Notes: generated by a model from the letters alone, not told the origin. DNA of 64,000 nucleotides from Faecalicatena faecalis (GCF_012524165.2 NZ_JABACJ020000009.1:62001-126000); one strand, 5' to 3'; shown: positions 8,399 to 18,814, counted from the stretch's first letter. Made by a program: numbers and translations.

Positions 8399-9673
8399 AT
8401 GAGCAGCTACAAAATGGAAACAAAATGTATACAATCAGGATATGAGCCGGGGAACGGGGAGCCGAGAGTTCTTCCTATTTATCAGAGTACAACATTCAGA
8501 TATACAAGCAGCGAACAGATGGGAAGACTGTTCGACCTGGAAGAGTCAGGATATTTTTATACCAGACTGCAGAATCCGACGAATGATGCGGTTGCAGCAA
8601 AGATCTGTGATCTGGAGGGCGGGGCAGCAGCTATGCTGACTTCATCTGGACAGGCAGCGAATTTTTATGCCATCATGAATATCGTACAGGCAGGGGACCA
8701 TATCGTATGTGCATCCGCACTCTATGGCGGGACCTATAATCTGTATGCTCATACAATCAAGAGGATGGGAGTAGAAGCTACTTTTGTGGACCCGGATTGT
8801 ACAAAAGAAGAATTAGACGCTGCATTCCAGGAGAATACAAAGGCAGTATTCGGAGAGACAATAGCCAATCCTGCACTTGTTGTCCTTGATATTGAAAAGT
8901 TCGCTGATGCAGCACATGCACATGGTGTTCCATTTATTGTAGATAATACCTTCGCAACACCGATCAACTGTCGTCCAATTGAGTGGGGCGCAGATATCGT
9001 GACTCATTCTACAACAAAGTATATGGATGGACATGCAGCATGCGTAGGCGGCGCTATTGTTGACAGCGGTAATTTTGACTGGGATGCCCATGCTGAAAAG
9101 TTCCCAGGATTGACCACACCTGATGAGACCTATCATGGGATCGTATATACTAAGAAATTTGGAAAAGGGGCTTATATTACAAAAGCCACGGCACAGTTGA
9201 TGAGGGATCTTGGTTCTATCCAGGCTCCGCAGAATGCGTTTCTTCTCAATATTGGCCTTGAAACACTGCATTTGCGTGTGCCGCGTCATTGCGAGAATGC
9301 ACTTGCTGTGGCGAAGTATCTGCAGAGTCATGAGAAGGTGGCATGGGTTTCCTGTCCATCTCTGCCAGGAGATAAATATTACGATTTGGCACAGAAATAT
9401 ATGCCGAACGGAACCTGCGGTGTTATCACTTTTGGCCTGAAAGGTGGAAGAGAAGCTGCAGTGGAAATGATGGATAAATTGAAAATGGTTGCGATCGTAA
9501 CTCACGTTGCTGATGCAAGAAGCTGTGTTCTTCATCCGGCAAGTCATACACATCGTCAGATGAACGAACAGGAGCTGATGGAAGCAGGTGTTCAGCCTGA
9601 TTTGATCAGATTCAGTGTGGGAATTGAAAATGTGGATGATATTATCGCAGATGTAGAGCAGGCACTGCTTTAA
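8399..9673 (+). CDS. metY: O-acetylhomoserine (thiol)-lyase / Cys-Met PLP family
   Basis: Cys/Met-metabolism PLP enzyme, 424 aa, probably O-acetylhomoserine sulfhydrylase (homocysteine from O-acetylhomoserine and sulfide). Visible features: PIYQSTTFRY at the N-terminus, SSGQAA in the PLP phosphate region, and the Schiff-base lysine in THSTTKYMDGH. The roughly 420-430 aa length and an insert around 225-250 fit MetY better than the shorter MetB/MetC. Methionine gamma-lyase is the main alternative and cannot be excluded. ATG 8399 follows GGAGGA. No SAM riboswitch or T-box lies in front, since the preceding gene is 10 bp away. Confidence 0.88.
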   Translation: MSSYKMETKCIQSGYEPGNGEPRVLPIYQSTTFRYTSSEQMGRLFDLEESGYFYTRLQNPTNDAVAAKICDLEGGAAAMLTSSGQAANFYAIMNIVQAGDHIVCASALYGGTYNLYAHTIKRMGVEATFVDPDCTKEELDAAFQENTKAVFGETIANPALVVLDIEKFADAAHAHGVPFIVDNTFATPINCRPIEWGADIVTHSTTKYMDGHAACVGGAIVDSGNFDWDAHAEKFPGLTTPDETYHGIVYTKKFGKGAYITKATAQLMRDLGSIQAPQNAFLLNIGLETLHLRVPRHCENALAVAKYLQSHEKVAWVSCPSLPGDKYYDLAQKYMPNGTCGVITFGLKGGREAAVEMMDKLKMVAIVTHVADARSCVLHPASHTHRQMNEQELMEAGVQPDLIRFSVGIENVDDIIADVEQALL

Positions 9674-9680
9674 ATAAGAT

Positions 9681-9717
9681 GGTATGGATGTATACAATTT
9701 GCATTCATACCTTTTTT
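9681..9717 (+). terminator. Terminator after metY
   Basis: GGTATGGATG pairs with CATTCATACC (one G-T) across a 10-nt loop, then TTTTTT. The remaining 200 bp to tepA show no gene. Confidence 0.8.
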
Positions 9718-9918
9718 GATGAAATTTTCTAATTAAAATAAATCATCTGCCCTGTATAATTCTTGCTTTTTTTCAGATACTAAGTAAAGCGTCAACAATT
9801 CTTTTCATCCGTGAGAGATGTAAGGTAGTGCGTGATGAGAAGAAATGAAAAGCGATACTTAATTTGAACTGCGGTCCTAAGGATAGCAGAAATCTAAAAA
9901 GGCAGGAGTGGATGAGAT

Positions 9919-10719
9919 ATGATGAATGAGCAGGAAAATAAGGAGAGCAAGGATATAGACAACCAGAATATAGACAGTCAGGATATGGACAGCACCAGAG
10001 GCGAGAAGGAAGAGCAGATTCAGAAGAACCAGGCCGAGGAAAATGAAGAAATCAAAGATACAGGAACTCTCCGTCTAGGAAAAGGGAGTGGGCGTCATAA
10101 TATACAGCTAATGACGATTATTGGCGAGATTGAAGGTCATGAGGCTGTATCGGGAAACACAAAGGCGACAAAATACGAGCATTTAATCCCAAGACTTGCA
10201 GAAGCGGAGGATAATGATGAGGTGGAGGGAATCCTGGTCCTGCTCAATACATTGGGCGGAGATGTGGAGGCAGGACTGGCAATTGCGGAGATGATCGCAT
10301 CTTTAAGCAAGCCGACCGTTTCACTGGTACTTGGGGGGAGCCATTCCATTGGAGGGCCGCTTGCAGTGTCTGCAGATTATTCCTTTATCGTACCAAGCGG
10401 GACTATGATTGTCCATCCGGTGCGTTCCAGTGGAATGTTCATCGGAGTGGCTCAGAGTCTCCGCAATATGGAAAAGACTCAGGATCGTATCACGAAGTTT
10501 ATCTCAGACCATTCCAGGATAACGCAGGCAAGACTGGAAGAGCTGATGCTAGATTCCACTCAGCTCGTGAAAGATGTAGGGACACTGCTTGAGGGACAAG
10601 ATGCAGTCCGGGAAGGTATCATAGATGAAGTGGGAGGAATTAGTCAGGCACTTCACAAGCTGCATGATATGATTGAGGGCGATAACAAAAGGGAGTCATT
10701 GGAGCTGCCTCCGATATAA
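9919..10719 (+). CDS. tepA: TepA-like ClpP-family serine protease
   Basis: Cytosolic ClpP/crotonase-fold peptidase related to Bacillus TepA (translocation-enhancing protein). The first 55 residues are a polar Asp/Gln/Glu-rich tail. The protease core follows: LLNTLGGDVEAGLAIAEMI and the putative nucleophile serine in LGGSHSIGGPLAVSAD, with a later STQLVKDVGTLL block. 266 aa. Start ATG 9919 (a second ATG follows at 9922) lies 10 nt after AGGAG. In Firmicutes this gene commonly sits beside ftsK/spoIIIE, as here. Substrate is unknown. Confidence 0.85.
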   Translation: MMNEQENKESKDIDNQNIDSQDMDSTRGEKEEQIQKNQAEENEEIKDTGTLRLGKGSGRHNIQLMTIIGEIEGHEAVSGNTKATKYEHLIPRLAEAEDNDEVEGILVLLNTLGGDVEAGLAIAEMIASLSKPTVSLVLGGSHSIGGPLAVSADYSFIVPSGTMIVHPVRSSGMFIGVAQSLRNMEKTQDRITKFISDHSRITQARLEELMLDSTQLVKDVGTLLEGQDAVREGIIDEVGGISQALHKLHDMIEGDNKRESLELPPI

Positions 10720-10797
10720 AGACCTGGATAAAAAGTCATTATGAAAGAAACTGATTTTGGGAGAAACTAATTGCTGAAATTGTCAGGAAACAAAATC

Positions 10798-10837
10798 TTA
10801 GCAGTTAAGGCTTGAAAAATTTAACCTTAACTGCTAA
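10798..10837. repeat. 13-bp inverted repeat between tepA and ftsK
   Basis: TTAGCAGTTAAGG and CCTTAACTGCTAA form a perfect 13-bp stem with a 14-nt AT-rich loop. No T-tract follows, so it may be a weak or processed terminator of tepA. Confidence 0.6.
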
Positions 10838-10865
10838 AGTAAATTCTTAGACGAAAAAAATCATA

Positions 10866-10894
10866 ATGACAGGCTTTTGAAAAAATGATATACT
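10866..10894 (+). promoter_or_regulatory. Predicted promoter of ftsK
   Basis: ATGACA (10866-10871), 17-bp spacer, TATACT (10889-10894). The -10 lies in an ATACTA/TAGTAT inverted repeat. Confidence 0.55.
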
Positions 10895-10930
10895 AAATAT
10901 AGTATGTTTAAAAGCCAAGGGGGAAGTATT

Positions 10931-13396
10931 ATGGCTGCAAAGTCAACAAAAAAGAGAAAAAGCACAAGAGGCAAGCCAAAGAAAACACAGGGGAATGCTG
11001 TTTTAAAAGATGAGATTTTGATTCTGTCCATGTTGGCAGTTTGTATCCTGTTAGTAATCAGCAACTTTGGCCTGGGCGGAATTGCGGGGGAGGCAGTTTC
11101 GTCAGTCATGTTTGGGTTATTTGGATTTATGGCTTATTTTCTGCCATTCATCCTGTTTGGGGCAGCGGCCTTTACGATATCGAATAAAGGCAATGCCCAT
11201 GCGTACATAAAAGTGGGCGCAGCAGTGGTCATGCTGCTGATGCTTACGGCGTTTCTGGAATTGGTGATGAATTCCTATGATGCAAAGGCCGGACTGCTCA
11301 CCTATTATCATCTGGCGAGTGAACATAAGAATGCCGGAGGACTTCTGGGCGGATGTATTGTTAAGCTGCTCTGTCCGCTGATCGGTGTTGCAGGGACCTA
11401 TGTGGTGATTGTCATCCTGATGATCATCTGCACGATTCTGATTACGGAGAAATCACTTCTGACTCCGCTTGGACATAAGAGCAAGAAGGCATATGAGGAC
11501 GCGAGACGCCGCAAAGAAGTGTCCGCGACGAGGAGGCTGGAGCGTCAGCAGGAACGGAAAGAAGAGAAGGATGTCAAAAAGGCAAAGCGCCAGGACAATA
11601 AGGTCTCAGGAGTCTCTTTTGCCACAACCTTAACAGGCAATACATCTGGAAGAAAATCACCGGATCTAAAAGAGCTGACACCGGAAGAAGAGCTTAAGAA
11701 GACGGCACCTATACCGTCTCCGTTCGAGGACCTGGTCATTAACCGGCCAGAGCCGATAGTTGACCCGGCAGATCCGGTAGAGGAGATTATCCCGGAGGAG
11801 CCTGTGCAGATGGAGGCATTAGAACCATCCAGGAAGCGTAAGACGCAGGAAAGTGCACAGACTGTTGCGGCAGAGGCCGATCAGGTAGAAGCGACGGTCA
11901 AAGCTCAAGAGGAGAAACCACAGAAGGCGTATAAGACTCCTCCTCTTTCCCTTTTGAACCGTGGAAAGAAGACCGGAGGAGATTCGGATGCTCATTTAAG
12001 GGCCACTGCTTTGAAATTAGAGCAGACACTGCAGAATTTTGGAGTAAAGGTTCATGTTACCAATGCTAGCTGCGGCCCTTCAGTTACAAGGTATGAGATT
12101 CAGCCGGAACAGGGAGTCAAGGTCAGTAAGATTGTTGGACTTGCCGACGATATCAAGCTGAACCTTGCAGTGACAGATCTAAGAATTGAAGCACCGATTC
12201 CGGGGAAAGCTGCGGTCGGAATCGAGGTGCCGAATAATGAGAATACAGCGGTCATGCTGCGTGATCTGCTGGAATCCAATGAGTTCAAGAATAGTAAGTC
12301 AGGAATTTCATTTGCAGTAGGGAAAGATATTGCAGGTAAGACTGTCGTTGCAGATATTGCTAAGATGCCCCATCTTCTTGTAGCGGGTGCTACGGGATCG
12401 GGTAAATCCGTCTGCATCAACACATTGATCATGAGTATCATCTATAAAGCAAGTCCAGAGGACGTGAAGCTGATCATGGTAGACCCGAAAGTGGTTGAGC
12501 TGAGCGTATATAATGGGATTCCTCATCTGCTGATTCCGGTCGTGACAGATCCGAAGAAGGCAGCCGGAGCCCTGAATTGGGCAGTGGCGGAGATGGAAAA
12601 GCGCTACAAGCTTTTTGCAGATTATAATGTCAGAGATTTGAAAGGCTTCAATGAGAAGATTGAACAGATGGAACCAGGAGACGGTGTTCCGAAGAAGATG
12701 CCGAAGATCGTCATTATCGTAGACGAGCTGGCTGATCTTATGATGGTGGCACCGGGAGAAGTAGAAGGCGCTATCTGCCGTCTGGCTCAGCTCGCCAGGG
12801 CTGCCGGGCTGCACTTGATTCTTGCGACCCAGCGTCCTTCTGTTAATGTTATCACTGGACTGATTAAGGCGAATATGCCTTCCAGAATTGCATTTTCCGT
12901 TTCGTCGGGCGTGGATTCACGTACGATCATCGATATGAATGGAGCTGAGAAGCTGCTGGGGAAGGGAGACATGCTTTTTTATCCGACTGGATATCCAAAG
13001 CCGGTCCGGGTACAGGGCTCCTTTGTTTCAGATAAAGAAGTACAGAAGGTGGTCGACCATCTGATCGAGCATAACGGCAACGCCTCTTACAGTGAGGAAA
13101 TTGAGGAGCATGTCAATTCCAGCACAGGAACTAATACGGGAATACCTGGTGCGGCTTCTGACGGTGGGAATGACAGAGATACTTATTTTGTAGAGGCCGG
13201 GAAGCTGATCATCGATAAAGATAAGGCATCCATCGGCATGCTGCAGCGCATGTTCAAGATTGGGTTCAATCGGGCGGCCCGCATCATGGACCAGCTTGCA
13301 GAGGCTGGTGTTGTGGGAGAAGAAGAGGGCACAAAGCCTAGAAAGATTTTGATGTCACCCGAAGAGTTTGAGCAATACATAGAAGAAAATATATAA
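10931..13396 (+). CDS. ftsK: FtsK/SpoIIIE DNA translocase
   Basis: Septal double-stranded DNA pump for chromosome segregation. Layout of the 821-aa product: a Lys/Arg-rich N-terminus, several hydrophobic segments between about residues 30 and 180, a charged Pro/Glu-rich linker (about 190-350), the RecA-like motor with Walker [10 protein letters not shown] and Walker [12 protein letters not shown], an arginine-finger region ([13 protein letters not shown]), and the DNA-reading gamma winged helix ([21 protein letters not shown]). ATG 10931 lies 7 nt after AAGGGGGA and is preferred over ATG 10904. The sequence alone does not separate a vegetative SftA/FtsK role from sporulation SpoIIIE. Confidence 0.94.
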   Translation: MAAKSTKKRKSTRGKPKKTQGNAVLKDEILILSMLAVCILLVISNFGLGGIAGEAVSSVMFGLFGFMAYFLPFILFGAAAFTISNKGNAHAYIKVGAAVVMLLMLTAFLELVMNSYDAKAGLLTYYHLASEHKNAGGLLGGCIVKLLCPLIGVAGTYVVIVILMIICTILITEKSLLTPLGHKSKKAYEDARRRKEVSATRRLERQQERKEEKDVKKAKRQDNKVSGVSFATTLTGNTSGRKSPDLKELTPEEELKKTAPIPSPFEDLVINRPEPIVDPADPVEEIIPEEPVQMEALEPSRKRKTQESAQTVAAEADQVEATVKAQEEKPQKAYKTPPLSLLNRGKKTGGDSDAHLRATALKLEQTLQNFGVKVHVTNASCGPSVTRYEIQPEQGVKVSKIVGLADDIKLNLAVTDLRIEAPIPGKAAVGIEVPNNENTAVMLRDLLESNEFKNSKSGISFAVGKDIAGKTVVADIAKMPHLLVAGATGSGKSVCINTLIMSIIYKASPEDVKLIMVDPKVVELSVYNGIPHLLIPVVTDPKKAAGALNWAVAEMEKRYKLFADYNVRDLKGFNEKIEQMEPGDGVPKKMPKIVIIVDELADLMMVAPGEVEGAICRLAQLARAAGLHLILATQRPSVNVITGLIKANMPSRIAFSVSSGVDSRTIIDMNGAEKLLGKGDMLFYPTGYPKPVRVQGSFVSDKEVQKVVDHLIEHNGNASYSEEIEEHVNSSTGTNTGIPGAASDGGNDRDTYFVEAGKLIIDKDKASIGMLQRMFKIGFNRAARIMDQLAEAGVVGEEEGTKPRKILMSPEEFEQYIEENI

Positions 13397-13419
13397 AACC
13401 AATTACAGGAGGTAAACAA

Positions 13420-15090
13420 ATGAAAACAGATATTCAGATTGCACAAGAAGCAGAGATGCTGCACATTAAAGAAGTGGCAGCAAGTATTGGAATTGAGGAG
13501 GACGACCTCGAATTTTACGGGAAATATAAAGCAAAATTATCCGAGGAGCTGTGGGATAAGATCAAGGACAAAGAGGATGGAAAGCTTGTTCTGGTAACAG
13601 CAATCAATCCGACTCCGGCAGGAGAAGGAAAGACAACAACAACAGTAGGTCTTGGACAGGCTATGGCAAAGTTAGATAAGAAGGCCTTAATTGCACTGAG
13701 AGAACCATCTCTAGGGCCTTGCTTCGGAATCAAGGGCGGAGCAGCAGGAGGCGGTTATGCCCAGGTAGTTCCGATGGAGGATCTGAATTTACACTTTACA
13801 GGAGACTTCCATGCAATTACTTCTGCGAACAATCTGCTCGCAGCAATGCTGGATAACCACATCCAACAGGGCAATGCACTTCGTATCGATCCACGCCAGG
13901 TCGTGTGGAAACGCTGTCTGGATATGAACGACAGAGTCCTTCGTAATATCGTTGTCGGCCTTGGAAATAAAATGGACGGTATGGTCAGAGAGGATCATTT
14001 TGTCATCACAGTTGCTTCTGAGATCATGGCGATTCTCTGCCTGGCAGATGACCTTGCAGACTTAAAGCGTCGTCTTGGCAGAATTATTGTTGCTTATAAC
14101 TTTGATGGCGACCCTGTGACAGCAGAGGACCTGCAGGCTACAGGCGCGATGACAGCTTTATTAAAAGACGCTATCAAACCGAATATCATTCAGACATTGG
14201 AACACACACCGGCGCTGGTACACGGCGGCCCATTCGCTAACATTGCCCATGGCTGTAACAGTGTGCGTGCTACAAAGATGGCATTGAAGATCAGTGATAT
14301 TACTATCACTGAAGCAGGCTTTGGCGCAGACTTAGGTGCTGAAAAGTTCCTGGATATCAAATGCCGTAAAGCAGGCCTGAAACCAGATGCTGTAGTTTTA
14401 GTTGCAACTGTGCGGGCTTTGAAGTATAATGGTGGAGTTGCAAAAAGCGATTTGGGAGAAGAGAACCTGGAAGCTCTTGCAAAAGGAATTGTAAATCTAG
14501 AAAAACATATTGAAAATATACAAAAATATGATGTGCCGGTAATCGTCACATTGAATTCTTTTGTAACAGATACAGATGCGGAGAATGAGTATATCCGCCG
14601 ATTCTGCGAAGAGCGAGGATGTGAATTTGCTCTTTCAGAGGTCTGGGAAAAAGGTGGAGAGGGCGGTATCGAGCTTGCGAAAAAGGTTCTTGATACATTA
14701 GAGAATAAGGAAAGCCATTTCCACCCATTATATGAAGACGAACTGACATTAAAAGAGAAGATCGAAAAGATTTCAAAAGAAATCTACGGTGCACGCGGTG
14801 TTGTCTATGAGCCGGCTGCAGAGAAGCAGCTTGCTAAAATTGAGGCAATGGGATTTGGCTCATTTCCAGTTTGCATGGCAAAGAACCAATATTCTCTGTC
14901 AGATGATGCTAAGAAGCTTGGGCGTCCTGAGGATTTTGATATCCATATCCGTGAAGTCTATGTCAGTGCAGGTGCAGGATTTGTAGTTGCCTTGACTGGG
15001 GCGGTCATGACAATGCCGGGTCTTCCAAAAGCACCGGCGGCAAATAATATCGATGTTGCAGAAGACGGTAAGATTATCGGCCTGTTTTAA
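13420..15090 (+). CDS. fhs: Formate-tetrahydrofolate ligase
   Basis: ATP-dependent synthesis of 10-formyl-THF; the methyl branch of the Wood-Ljungdahl pathway in acetogens and one-carbon/purine metabolism elsewhere. The ATP site is [17 protein letters not shown] (about residues 64-80); further family blocks are [20 protein letters not shown] and [12 protein letters not shown]. 556 aa, full length. Start follows AGGAGG. It lies 24 bp after ftsK and 11 bp before folD, so fhs-folD form a one-carbon pair. The 24-bp gap leaves no room for a ZTP or THF riboswitch. Confidence 0.97.
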   Translation: MKTDIQIAQEAEMLHIKEVAASIGIEEDDLEFYGKYKAKLSEELWDKIKDKEDGKLVLVTAINPTPAGEGKTTTTVGLGQAMAKLDKKALIALREPSLGPCFGIKGGAAGGGYAQVVPMEDLNLHFTGDFHAITSANNLLAAMLDNHIQQGNALRIDPRQVVWKRCLDMNDRVLRNIVVGLGNKMDGMVREDHFVITVASEIMAILCLADDLADLKRRLGRIIVAYNFDGDPVTAEDLQATGAMTALLKDAIKPNIIQTLEHTPALVHGGPFANIAHGCNSVRATKMALKISDITITEAGFGADLGAEKFLDIKCRKAGLKPDAVVLVATVRALKYNGGVAKSDLGEENLEALAKGIVNLEKHIENIQKYDVPVIVTLNSFVTDTDAENEYIRRFCEERGCEFALSEVWEKGGEGGIELAKKVLDTLENKESHFHPLYEDELTLKEKIEKISKEIYGARGVVYEPAAEKQLAKIEAMGFGSFPVCMAKNQYSLSDDAKKLGRPEDFDIHIREVYVSAGAGFVVALTGAVMTMPGLPKAPAANNIDVAEDGKIIGLF

Positions 15091-15101
15091 AGGAGAATTA
15101 G

Positions 15102-15956
15102 ATGGCACAGATTATTGATGGAAAGCTGATTTCAAAACAGATAAAAGACGAATTGAAGGAACAGGTTCAGTCCATGAAGGCGGAAGGCACCAATATCTGT
15201 CTGGCTGTGATACAGGTCGGGGAAGATCCGGCATCTACTGTCTATGTAAATAATAAAAAGAAGGCATGCACCTATACTGGAATTGAGTCCAGGGCATATG
15301 AGCTTCCAGAGTCTACATCAGAGGCGGAATTGATTTCTCTTGTAGAGCAGCTCAATGCAGATGACGGGGTGAACGGGATTCTGGTCCAGCTCCCGCTGCC
15401 TTCCCATATGAATGAAGATAAGATTATCCGCACGATTTCACCGGACAAGGATGTGGATGGATTCCATCCGGTCAGCGTCGGAAGGCTCTGGATCGGGGAA
15501 GAGGGGTTCGTGTCCTGTACCCCGGCTGGAATCATCCAGCTTTTGAAACGCTCGGGAATTGAAATTAGTGGAAAAGAATGTGTTGTAATCGGGCGAAGCA
15601 ATATTGTCGGCAAACCGATGGCAGCACTTTTGCTCCGGGAGAACGGAACAGTCACGGTAGCCCATTCCCGGACAGAGAACTTAAAAGAAGTTGCAAAGCG
15701 CGCAGATATATTAATTGTTGCAATCGGAAAGAAAGAATTTATCAATTCGGAATATATAAAAGATGGGGCAGTCATCATCGACGTGGGGATGCACAGAGAT
15801 GAGAACAATAAGCTCTGCGGGGATGTTGATTATGCAGATGCCGTCAGCAAGGCTTCTGCAATTACACCAGTACCTGGCGGGGTAGGACCTATGACCATTG
15901 CGATGTTAATGAACAATTGTGTGGCTGCTGCGCGCAGGCAGGAGGAGTTAAGATGA
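15102..15956 (+). CDS. folD: Methylene-THF dehydrogenase / methenyl-THF cyclohydrolase
   Basis: Bifunctional interconversion of 5,10-methylene-, 5,10-methenyl- and 10-formyl-THF, taking up where Fhs leaves off. The substrate site shows the catalytic Lys in VYVNNKKKACTYTGI and VQLPLPSHM; the NAD(P) domain has VVIGRSNIVGKPMA and TPVPGGVGPMT near the end. 284 aa, normal. RBS AAAGGAGAA. The stop overlaps the next start (ATGA). Confidence 0.97.
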   Translation: MAQIIDGKLISKQIKDELKEQVQSMKAEGTNICLAVIQVGEDPASTVYVNNKKKACTYTGIESRAYELPESTSEAELISLVEQLNADDGVNGILVQLPLPSHMNEDKIIRTISPDKDVDGFHPVSVGRLWIGEEGFVSCTPAGIIQLLKRSGIEISGKECVVIGRSNIVGKPMAALLLRENGTVTVAHSRTENLKEVAKRADILIVAIGKKEFINSEYIKDGAVIIDVGMHRDENNKLCGDVDYADAVSKASAITPVPGGVGPMTIAMLMNNCVAAARRQEELR

Positions 15957-17374
15957 GATGTACACATTGTGGTGCCATAATTCCGGACGATATGCTTTGG
16001 TGCCCGGAATGCGGTATGGAAGTTCAGATTGTACCGGATTATAATCCTCTGGAAGATGTCCTTGCACAGGAAGTGAAGGGTTCTGTTGAAGACGCCACAA
16101 GACAGATCAGAACGGATGATATCAGAAGATACCGCCGTGAGGGGTCAAGGGAGTATAGTAATTCTACAAGAGTATTAAGCCAGGGAGAACTGGATGAGAT
16201 AAGGGCAAGAAGAAATGCAGCCATGAGGCAGGGCCGCAGAGAAGGAAGGAATACCACAGGATCCATGCGACAGTCCGCAAGAGGGACGACTGGAAACATG
16301 CGGCAGGCTTCCAGGAACACGACAGGATCTATTCGTCAGGATAGGGCAGATACAGGTTCTATGCGCAGGCAGGCTACAGGAACGATACACCAGAGAAGTG
16401 AGGCAGAGGAAAGGCGGCGCCAGCAGATTGCCCGGAAAAAGCGATTGGCTAAGAAACGCCGTCAGAGGGCTCTGATCATCTTTTTGCTTTTGATCATCCT
16501 GGCAGGGGTACTTGGATTTGTATACTACCAGAATTCTTATGAGGGGCAGATACGGAAAGGAAACCAGGCACTCCAGTCAAGTGACTATTCACTTGCAGAG
16601 TCATATTATAAGAAAGCAATCAATAAGAGCAGTAAAAAGGCAGAGGCTTATACCGGTCTTTCTAAAGTTTATATCCAGCAGGATGACCTGGAAGAGGCAG
16701 AAACTGTATTTACAACAGCCATTGCCTCACAGCCGTCCAATGTAGAGCTTTACAAGGCGGCTATCCAGTTTTATGTAGACACAAAGCAGTTATTGAAGAT
16801 TTCTGAACTATTGGCAGATTGTGAATATGATGAAGTTCTGGAAGGGGTCAAAGACTATGTGTCTAAGGAACCACAGTTCAGTCTGGAAGAGGGAACTTAT
16901 GAGGAAGTGCAGCAAGTGACGCTGAGTTCTGATGGAGGGACCATTTACTATACAGATGATGGTTCGGAGCCGGATACCTCCAGCAAGAAATATACGGAAC
17001 CGATTTTGCTCAAGGAAGAGGGAAGTCATGTCATCAAGGCGATTACTGTCAATAAGAAGAAGGTGCCAAGTCTGACAGCAGCCCGCACTTATGTGATTCA
17101 GCTTCCAATTGCAGATGCACCGTCAGTAACGCCGTCTACCGGGCAGTATGAGACTGCATCCAAGATTACGATAACGGTGCCTGAGGGATATACAGCATAT
17201 TATACGACAGACAATACAGATCCGACAGATCCGGCTGTCACTCCTGAGGAGTATACAGGACCGATTGATATGCCAGAAGGCCAGACGATGTTCTCAGCTG
17301 TCCTTAAAAATAATAATACTGGTAAATATACCCAGGTGACGAAGAGGAACTATATGCTTGAGATTACCCAGTAA
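15953..17374 (+). CDS. Zinc-ribbon / TPR membrane protein with chitobiase-like C-terminal domains
   Basis: Architecture of the 473 aa: an N-terminal zinc ribbon (CTHCG...CPECG, residues 3-22); a basic disordered stretch with five or so tandem copies of a TTGSMRQ-like heptad (about 100-145); a Lys/Arg patch; one transmembrane helix (ALIIFLLLIILAGVLGFVYY, about 173-192); two tetratricopeptide-like repeats (about 205-275); and two CHB_HEX_C-type beta domains, each with a YYT(D/T)D(G/N)(S/T)(E/D)P signature. The zinc ribbon should be cytoplasmic and the TPR and beta domains outside. ATG 15953 follows AGGAGG and overlaps the folD stop. Function unknown; a scaffold at the membrane is plausible. Confidence 0.8.
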   Translation: MRCTHCGAIIPDDMLWCPECGMEVQIVPDYNPLEDVLAQEVKGSVEDATRQIRTDDIRRYRREGSREYSNSTRVLSQGELDEIRARRNAAMRQGRREGRNTTGSMRQSARGTTGNMRQASRNTTGSIRQDRADTGSMRRQATGTIHQRSEAEERRRQQIARKKRLAKKRRQRALIIFLLLIILAGVLGFVYYQNSYEGQIRKGNQALQSSDYSLAESYYKKAINKSSKKAEAYTGLSKVYIQQDDLEEAETVFTTAIASQPSNVELYKAAIQFYVDTKQLLKISELLADCEYDEVLEGVKDYVSKEPQFSLEEGTYEEVQQVTLSSDGGTIYYTDDGSEPDTSSKKYTEPILLKEEGSHVIKAITVNKKKVPSLTAARTYVIQLPIADAPSVTPSTGQYETASKITITVPEGYTAYYTTDNTDPTDPAVTPEEYTGPIDMPEGQTMFSAVLKNNNTGKYTQVTKRNYMLEITQ

Positions 17375-17392
17375 GGAACCGATGAAAAATCA

Positions 17393-17436
17393 TACCGCTG
17401 TGTTAAAAAATAGACAAAAACACAGCGGTATTTTTG
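17393..17436 (+). terminator. Terminator of the ftsK-fhs-folD operon
   Basis: TACCGCTGTGTT pairs perfectly with AACACAGCGGTA, followed by TTTTTG. Confidence 0.85.
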
Positions 17437-17470
17437 TGCAAAAATTAACGGATTTTTTACATGCTAACGG

Positions 17471-17521
17471 TTGCGTTAAAACTTTAACAGTGCTATAATG
17501 AACACGTTAAAAAAATAACAT
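17471..17521 (+). promoter_or_regulatory. Alcohol dehydrogenase promoter with two Rex-like operators
   Basis: TTGCGT (17471-17476), 17-bp spacer, TATAAT (17494-17499). The spacer holds GCGTTAA-AACT-TTAACAG (17473-17490), matching the Rex consensus TTGTTAA-N4-TTAACAA at 11 of 14 defined positions. A second, weaker 7-4-7 match, ACGTTAA-AAAA-ATAACAT (17504-17521), lies just after the -10. The Rex repressor itself is encoded at 2187-2831. Assignment is by consensus only. Confidence 0.65.
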
Positions 17522-17544
17522 ACTGATAAAGGAGATGCAGCAAA

Positions 17545-18726
17545 ATGAGCAGGTTTACATTACCAAGAGACATTTATCACGGAAAAGGATGTTTGGAAGA
17601 ACTGAAGAATCTGAAAGGAAAGAAAGCAATCCTTGTAGTAGGCGGCGGTTCCATGAAGCGTCAGGGATTCCTTGACAAAGCAGTTGGATACCTGAAAGAA
17701 GCAGGAATGGAAGTTCAGTTATTTGAAGGCGTTGAGCCAGATCCATCTGTAGAGACCGTTATGAAGGGTGCAGAAGCTATGCGTGCTTTCGAACCGGACT
17801 GGATCGTGGCAATGGGTGGTGGATCACCAATAGATGCAGCAAAGGCAATGTGGGCATTCTACGAATATCCAGAGGTGACATTCGAAGATTTATGTATCCC
17901 ATTTAACTTCCCAGAACTGAGACAGAAAGCAAAATTTGCAGCAATTCCGTCTACATCCGGAACAGCTACAGAGGTTACAGCATTCTCAGTCATCACAAAC
18001 TATCAGACAGGTGTGAAGTATCCGTTAGCTGACTTCAACATCACACCAGATGTTGCAATCGTTGACTCTGAGTTAGTAGAACAGCTTCCGGCAAAACAGG
18101 TTGCTTACACAGGTATGGACGCACTGACACATGCAATCGAAGCATATGTATCCACATTAAACTGTGCTTTCACAGATCCTCTTGCAATCCAGGCAATCGA
18201 GATGGTATTCGATTATCTGCCAGCTTCCTACAAAGGAAACAAAGAGGCAAGAGAGCAGATGCACAGCGCACAGTGTCTGGCAGGTATGGCATTCTCCAAT
18301 GCACTGCTTGGTATCGTACACTCCATGGCACACAAGACAGGAGCTGCTTTTTCAACAGGACATATTACACACGGATGTGCAAACGCAATGTACCTTCCAT
18401 ATGTAATCAAATACAATGCAAAAGATCCTGTTGCTGCTAAGCGTTATGCTGAAATCGCACGCAGAGTAGGACTTCCGGGAGCATCTGAGAAGGCCCTGAT
18501 CAACAGCCTGTGTGAAAAAATTGACGATTTCAACGTACAGCTGAACATTCCAAAGACTCTGAAAGAATTCGGTATCAACGAAGACGAATTCAAAGAGAAG
18601 ATCGCAAAGATTTCCGAACTGGCTGTTGGAGATGCATGTACAGGTTCCAACCCAAGAAGCATTACACCAGCAGAGATGGAAAGACTGTTCAACTGCATTT
18701 ACTACGGTACAGAAGTAGACTTCTAA
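17545..18726 (+). CDS. Iron-containing alcohol dehydrogenase
   Basis: Group III, iron-dependent NAD(P)H alcohol dehydrogenase of fermentation, 393 aa. The nucleotide site shows VVGGGSMKRQG and MGGGSPIDAAKAMW; the metal site residues fall in ALTHAIEAYVS, GIVHSMAHKTGA and FSTGHITHGCANA. Codon use is very even and restricted, suggesting high expression. RBS AAAGGAG. It stands alone behind a strong promoter with Rex-like operators, which fits a role in NADH re-oxidation (ethanol or butanol formation); the exact substrate cannot be read from sequence. Confidence 0.93.
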   Translation: MSRFTLPRDIYHGKGCLEELKNLKGKKAILVVGGGSMKRQGFLDKAVGYLKEAGMEVQLFEGVEPDPSVETVMKGAEAMRAFEPDWIVAMGGGSPIDAAKAMWAFYEYPEVTFEDLCIPFNFPELRQKAKFAAIPSTSGTATEVTAFSVITNYQTGVKYPLADFNITPDVAIVDSELVEQLPAKQVAYTGMDALTHAIEAYVSTLNCAFTDPLAIQAIEMVFDYLPASYKGNKEAREQMHSAQCLAGMAFSNALLGIVHSMAHKTGAAFSTGHITHGCANAMYLPYVIKYNAKDPVAAKRYAEIARRVGLPGASEKALINSLCEKIDDFNVQLNIPKTLKEFGINEDEFKEKIAKISELAVGDACTGSNPRSITPAEMERLFNCIYYGTEVDF

Positions 18727-18773
18727 ATATCAGATATCACATACATATCCGGGGACAACCGGTAGAAAAAGTA

Positions 18774-18814
18774 TCAAAACGGGGATGGCCTGATATGGGC
18801 GGTCTCCGTTTTGT
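18774..18814 (+). terminator. Terminator-like hairpin after the alcohol dehydrogenase
   Basis: CAAAACGG...CCGTTTTG with inner GGGGATGGCC/GGCGGTCTCC pairing. The T-run is weak (TTTTG within the stem), so the assignment is tentative. Confidence 0.55.

Noticed and set aside
8813..9697. 294-codon minus-strand frame opposite metY
   Set aside because: Shadow of a clear PLP enzyme gene; no start signal.
13397..13419. Riboswitch before fhs-folD
   Set aside because: Only 23 bp separate ftsK and fhs, with no room for a ZTP or THF aptamer.
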